A stretch of 64,000 nt of DNA. Source: Beaufortia kweichowensis. Taxonomy: Eukaryota; Chordata; Actinopteri; Cypriniformes; Gastromyzontidae. The stretch is taken from NCBI GenBank assembly GCA_019155185.1, contig CM032815.1, positions 285,001 to 349,000 of the forward strand, written 5' to 3'. The notes beneath the pieces are model-generated. The model was not told where the DNA came from and searched no databases. It saw only the letters and a list, made by a program, of their open reading frames with translations. How positions within the stretch are numbered: the first letter of the stretch is position 1; the number at the start of each line of letters is the position of its first letter. Shown here piece by piece: positions 57,721-64,000 of this stretch. A program made the translations under genes and the position numbers.

Positions 57721-59041
57721 TGGCAAAGCTAGAAATGTTCTTTTTGTGATGTGATTGTAATTGTTTTTGTAATGTGTAGTTATCTTAAGTGTCCAGCAGA
57801 TGTCAGTCATGTTCTCTGTTATACATTCACACACCTGCTGTTGTTGTTCAGGACAGAATTAATGCAATGAGCTCTTTATTTGACTAAATAAAAATGACAC
57901 AGTAGTTTAATAATCTAAATAAAAACTGTAGGTACTATAAATGCATTCAATTTTAGTTAAAAATTGAAGTTAAATCCTACTCATTTCCTTTAATTCAGTG
58001 GCGTTTATATGTTGTTTGTCTTACATTGTGTTCTGATTGTTATGATAGAAACCTTCATTCACTCCAGCGCTGTAGTTCGTTTGACAGTATGAATGATGAA
58101 GAACCTTTTATTCAATATTGTGACCCATGAGCTCATATAGAAATAACATCAGATCTCAGGTCTCCTTACACACCTTACAAATGACACAACTGATCATTTC
58201 TGTACTGCTCGTGTGCACAAGTCGTATCTGTATCTGCTGTCCGTCAGTGTATGTGTGTCTCATACTGATCTGGGATGTGCTTTCCATGTTTATTTTGTCT
58301 TTGGTTTTATGTTCATGGGTTCAGGTTGGGTGTCTTTTGTTTTAAAGGTGATTCTCAGATCAAGTGAACTCGTTCTCTTATGTCGTAGAGCAGCAGATGT
58401 TGTTTCTGTGTGTGTTGTGTTTTCATACTGAAGATGTCCATCAGCACAGATGAAGCAGGTCGGGTCAGACTCACACACTGTTGTGTTGTGTGATTGGTGT
58501 AGTCGAGTTGTTGTCTGTTTGGATCGTGTTAACATGTGAATGAAGCTGAAGTGTGAATCTTCTTTACACGTGTGTGTTGTGAGATGACATCAGGTTATGT
58601 TTAGTCATTCACTGATTCACACTGGTATTGGCTGAATTACGTGCTCATAAACCTGATTGTGATCTGTATTGATGAGTATTGATCAAGCTGGTTAAAGCAG
58701 ACACAGAGTTTTTCAGCGTGTTCTTTATAAAGGTCAGAATCTCAATGTGATTCTTCTGCTTACTGAAGTGTGTAAAGTGAAGCTGTCAGCAAAACTGAAA
58801 AGGACATGAAATATCTTCATACATATTCAGGCTCTTTCAGGAGATACAGAAACAAAACACTGCAAGAATAATTTCACATTTTTATTTTTAAAGTGTTGAA
58901 TAATATTACTCATTGTTAAGTACATGATACTCCAGTCTGATAAATGAGACCTCACTACTGTATATGCTTATAAGAAAACTACTTTTGTTTCATATTTACA
59001 GATACAAAACAAAGAAAAAGAAAAAAAATTCTTACAAGCTC

Positions 59042-59047
59042 TTTATT
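59042..59047 (-). terminator. edil3: Candidate edil3 poly(A) signal
   Basis: TTTATT on the plus strand is AATAAA on the minus strand, about 360 bp past the edil3 stop. Another copy at 58881-58886 is equally possible. Confidence 0.35.
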
Positions 59048-59404
59048 TTAATGTCAATCTGACTAAAAAACAATATTCAAAGTGTAGGACTTAATTTATC
59101 TGTTTGTAAATGTAATAAATGTAAAAAGATGTACATCATGTAGTTAATACTTAATACGTAGTTAATCCACTTTCTCACTCAATCCAAACATTATTATCAA
59201 AACACTGTTCTATCAGGTGACCTTTGACCCGAGCGCTTTCACTACTATAATGATAATATACTCAAATCATTCATACTTCGTCGTGATCATTTACAGCGTG
59301 ACAAATTTATCACAATCCTCATAAAAGTACCATTAAATGTATTCAAAAGGTGTTTTATATTCTAATTGAAGTCCAAGCGTATTAAATCAGCATTAGAAAT
59401 GTTT

Positions 59405-63780
<4,376 letters not shown>

Positions 63781-64000
63781 CTGAAAAGACATGAATCATC
63801 CGCTGGAAATAACTTTATTCCACAATCAATTATTCATCAAAGGTGACAAGCCTGAAAAGCTCCAAAAGGTCAGAAATCATTTCTCATGATCTCTTAAATG
63901 ATGATGATAAACCTCTCTCCCATCACATCTACATTTACTTCATTACTGCTCGTGTGTTTTATTCTCATGAGATTTCATTGTGAAAATGATATTCTTTACC
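63781..64000 (-). other. edil3 intron running off the window
   Basis: Sequence upstream of the EGF 3 exon acceptor (TTTTCAG at 63787-63781). No further EGF exon is visible before the window ends. Confidence 0.7.

Larger units (their letters stand above)
54321..59041. other. Intergenic between hapln1 and edil3
   Basis: No coding gene recognised. The region is AT-rich and contains a SINE-like tail (57067-57120), a GT microsatellite (57600-57630) and half of a fold-back element (57629-57720). The distal edil3 3' UTR may reach into the right edge. Confidence 0.5.

Overview
The window is vertebrate genomic DNA, almost certainly from a ray-finned (teleost) fish and most likely a cyprinid or close relative. 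Evidence is spliced genes with GT-AG introns, orthologues of vertebrate matrix and DNA-repair genes, abundant dinucleotide microsatellites, and teleost-type Tc1-like, SINE-like and fold-back repeats. The species cannot be fixed from sequence alone. Five genes were rebuilt exon by exon from reading frame, splice sites and phase: tmem167a (-), xrcc4 (+), vcan (+), hapln1 (-) and edil3 (-, 5' part outside the window). Order and orientation match human 5q14 (TMEM167A-XRCC4-VCAN-HAPLN1-EDIL3), in a far more compact form.

Layout. 1-3900 holds tmem167a with its 3' UTR. 3901-4529 is a CpG-rich head-to-head promoter shared with xrcc4, carrying an inverted pair of YY1-like elements. xrcc4 runs 4530-21664 in 8 coding exons, with a Tc1-like remnant in intron 1 and very large CA/GT tracts in intron 3. 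vcan (versican) has a non-coding first exon ending at 22938 and 14 coding exons from 24607 to 41269: signal peptide, G1 (Ig plus two Link modules), GAG-alpha, GAG-beta, two EGFs, C-type lectin, Sushi and a basic tail. A minisatellite-rich gap (42001-44905) separates the convergent vcan and hapln1 genes. hapln1 (44906-48138) is complete. A roughly 10 kb intergenic stretch with old repeats and one possible distal hapln1 exon follows. The last seven coding exons of edil3 lie at 59405-63780.

How the genes relate. Versican G1 and Hapln1 are partners that lock versican onto hyaluronan. Edil3 is a secreted integrin- and phospholipid-binding matrix protein. Xrcc4 is the ligase IV scaffold of non-homologous end joining. 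Tmem167a is a small early-secretory-pathway membrane protein.

Main observations: (i) versican GAG-beta contains a recent 30-bp (10-residue) Thr/Ser/Glu-rich coding minisatellite almost without Ser-Gly sites; (ii) three single-base indels break that exon's frame, more likely assembly errors than decay; (iii) one hapln1 intron carries long complementary GA and CU tracts placed next to its two splice sites; (iv) two unusual minisatellites, one bracketed by hairpins inside vcan and one CpG-dense between the convergent genes; (v) the inverted YY1-like pair in the bidirectional promoter.
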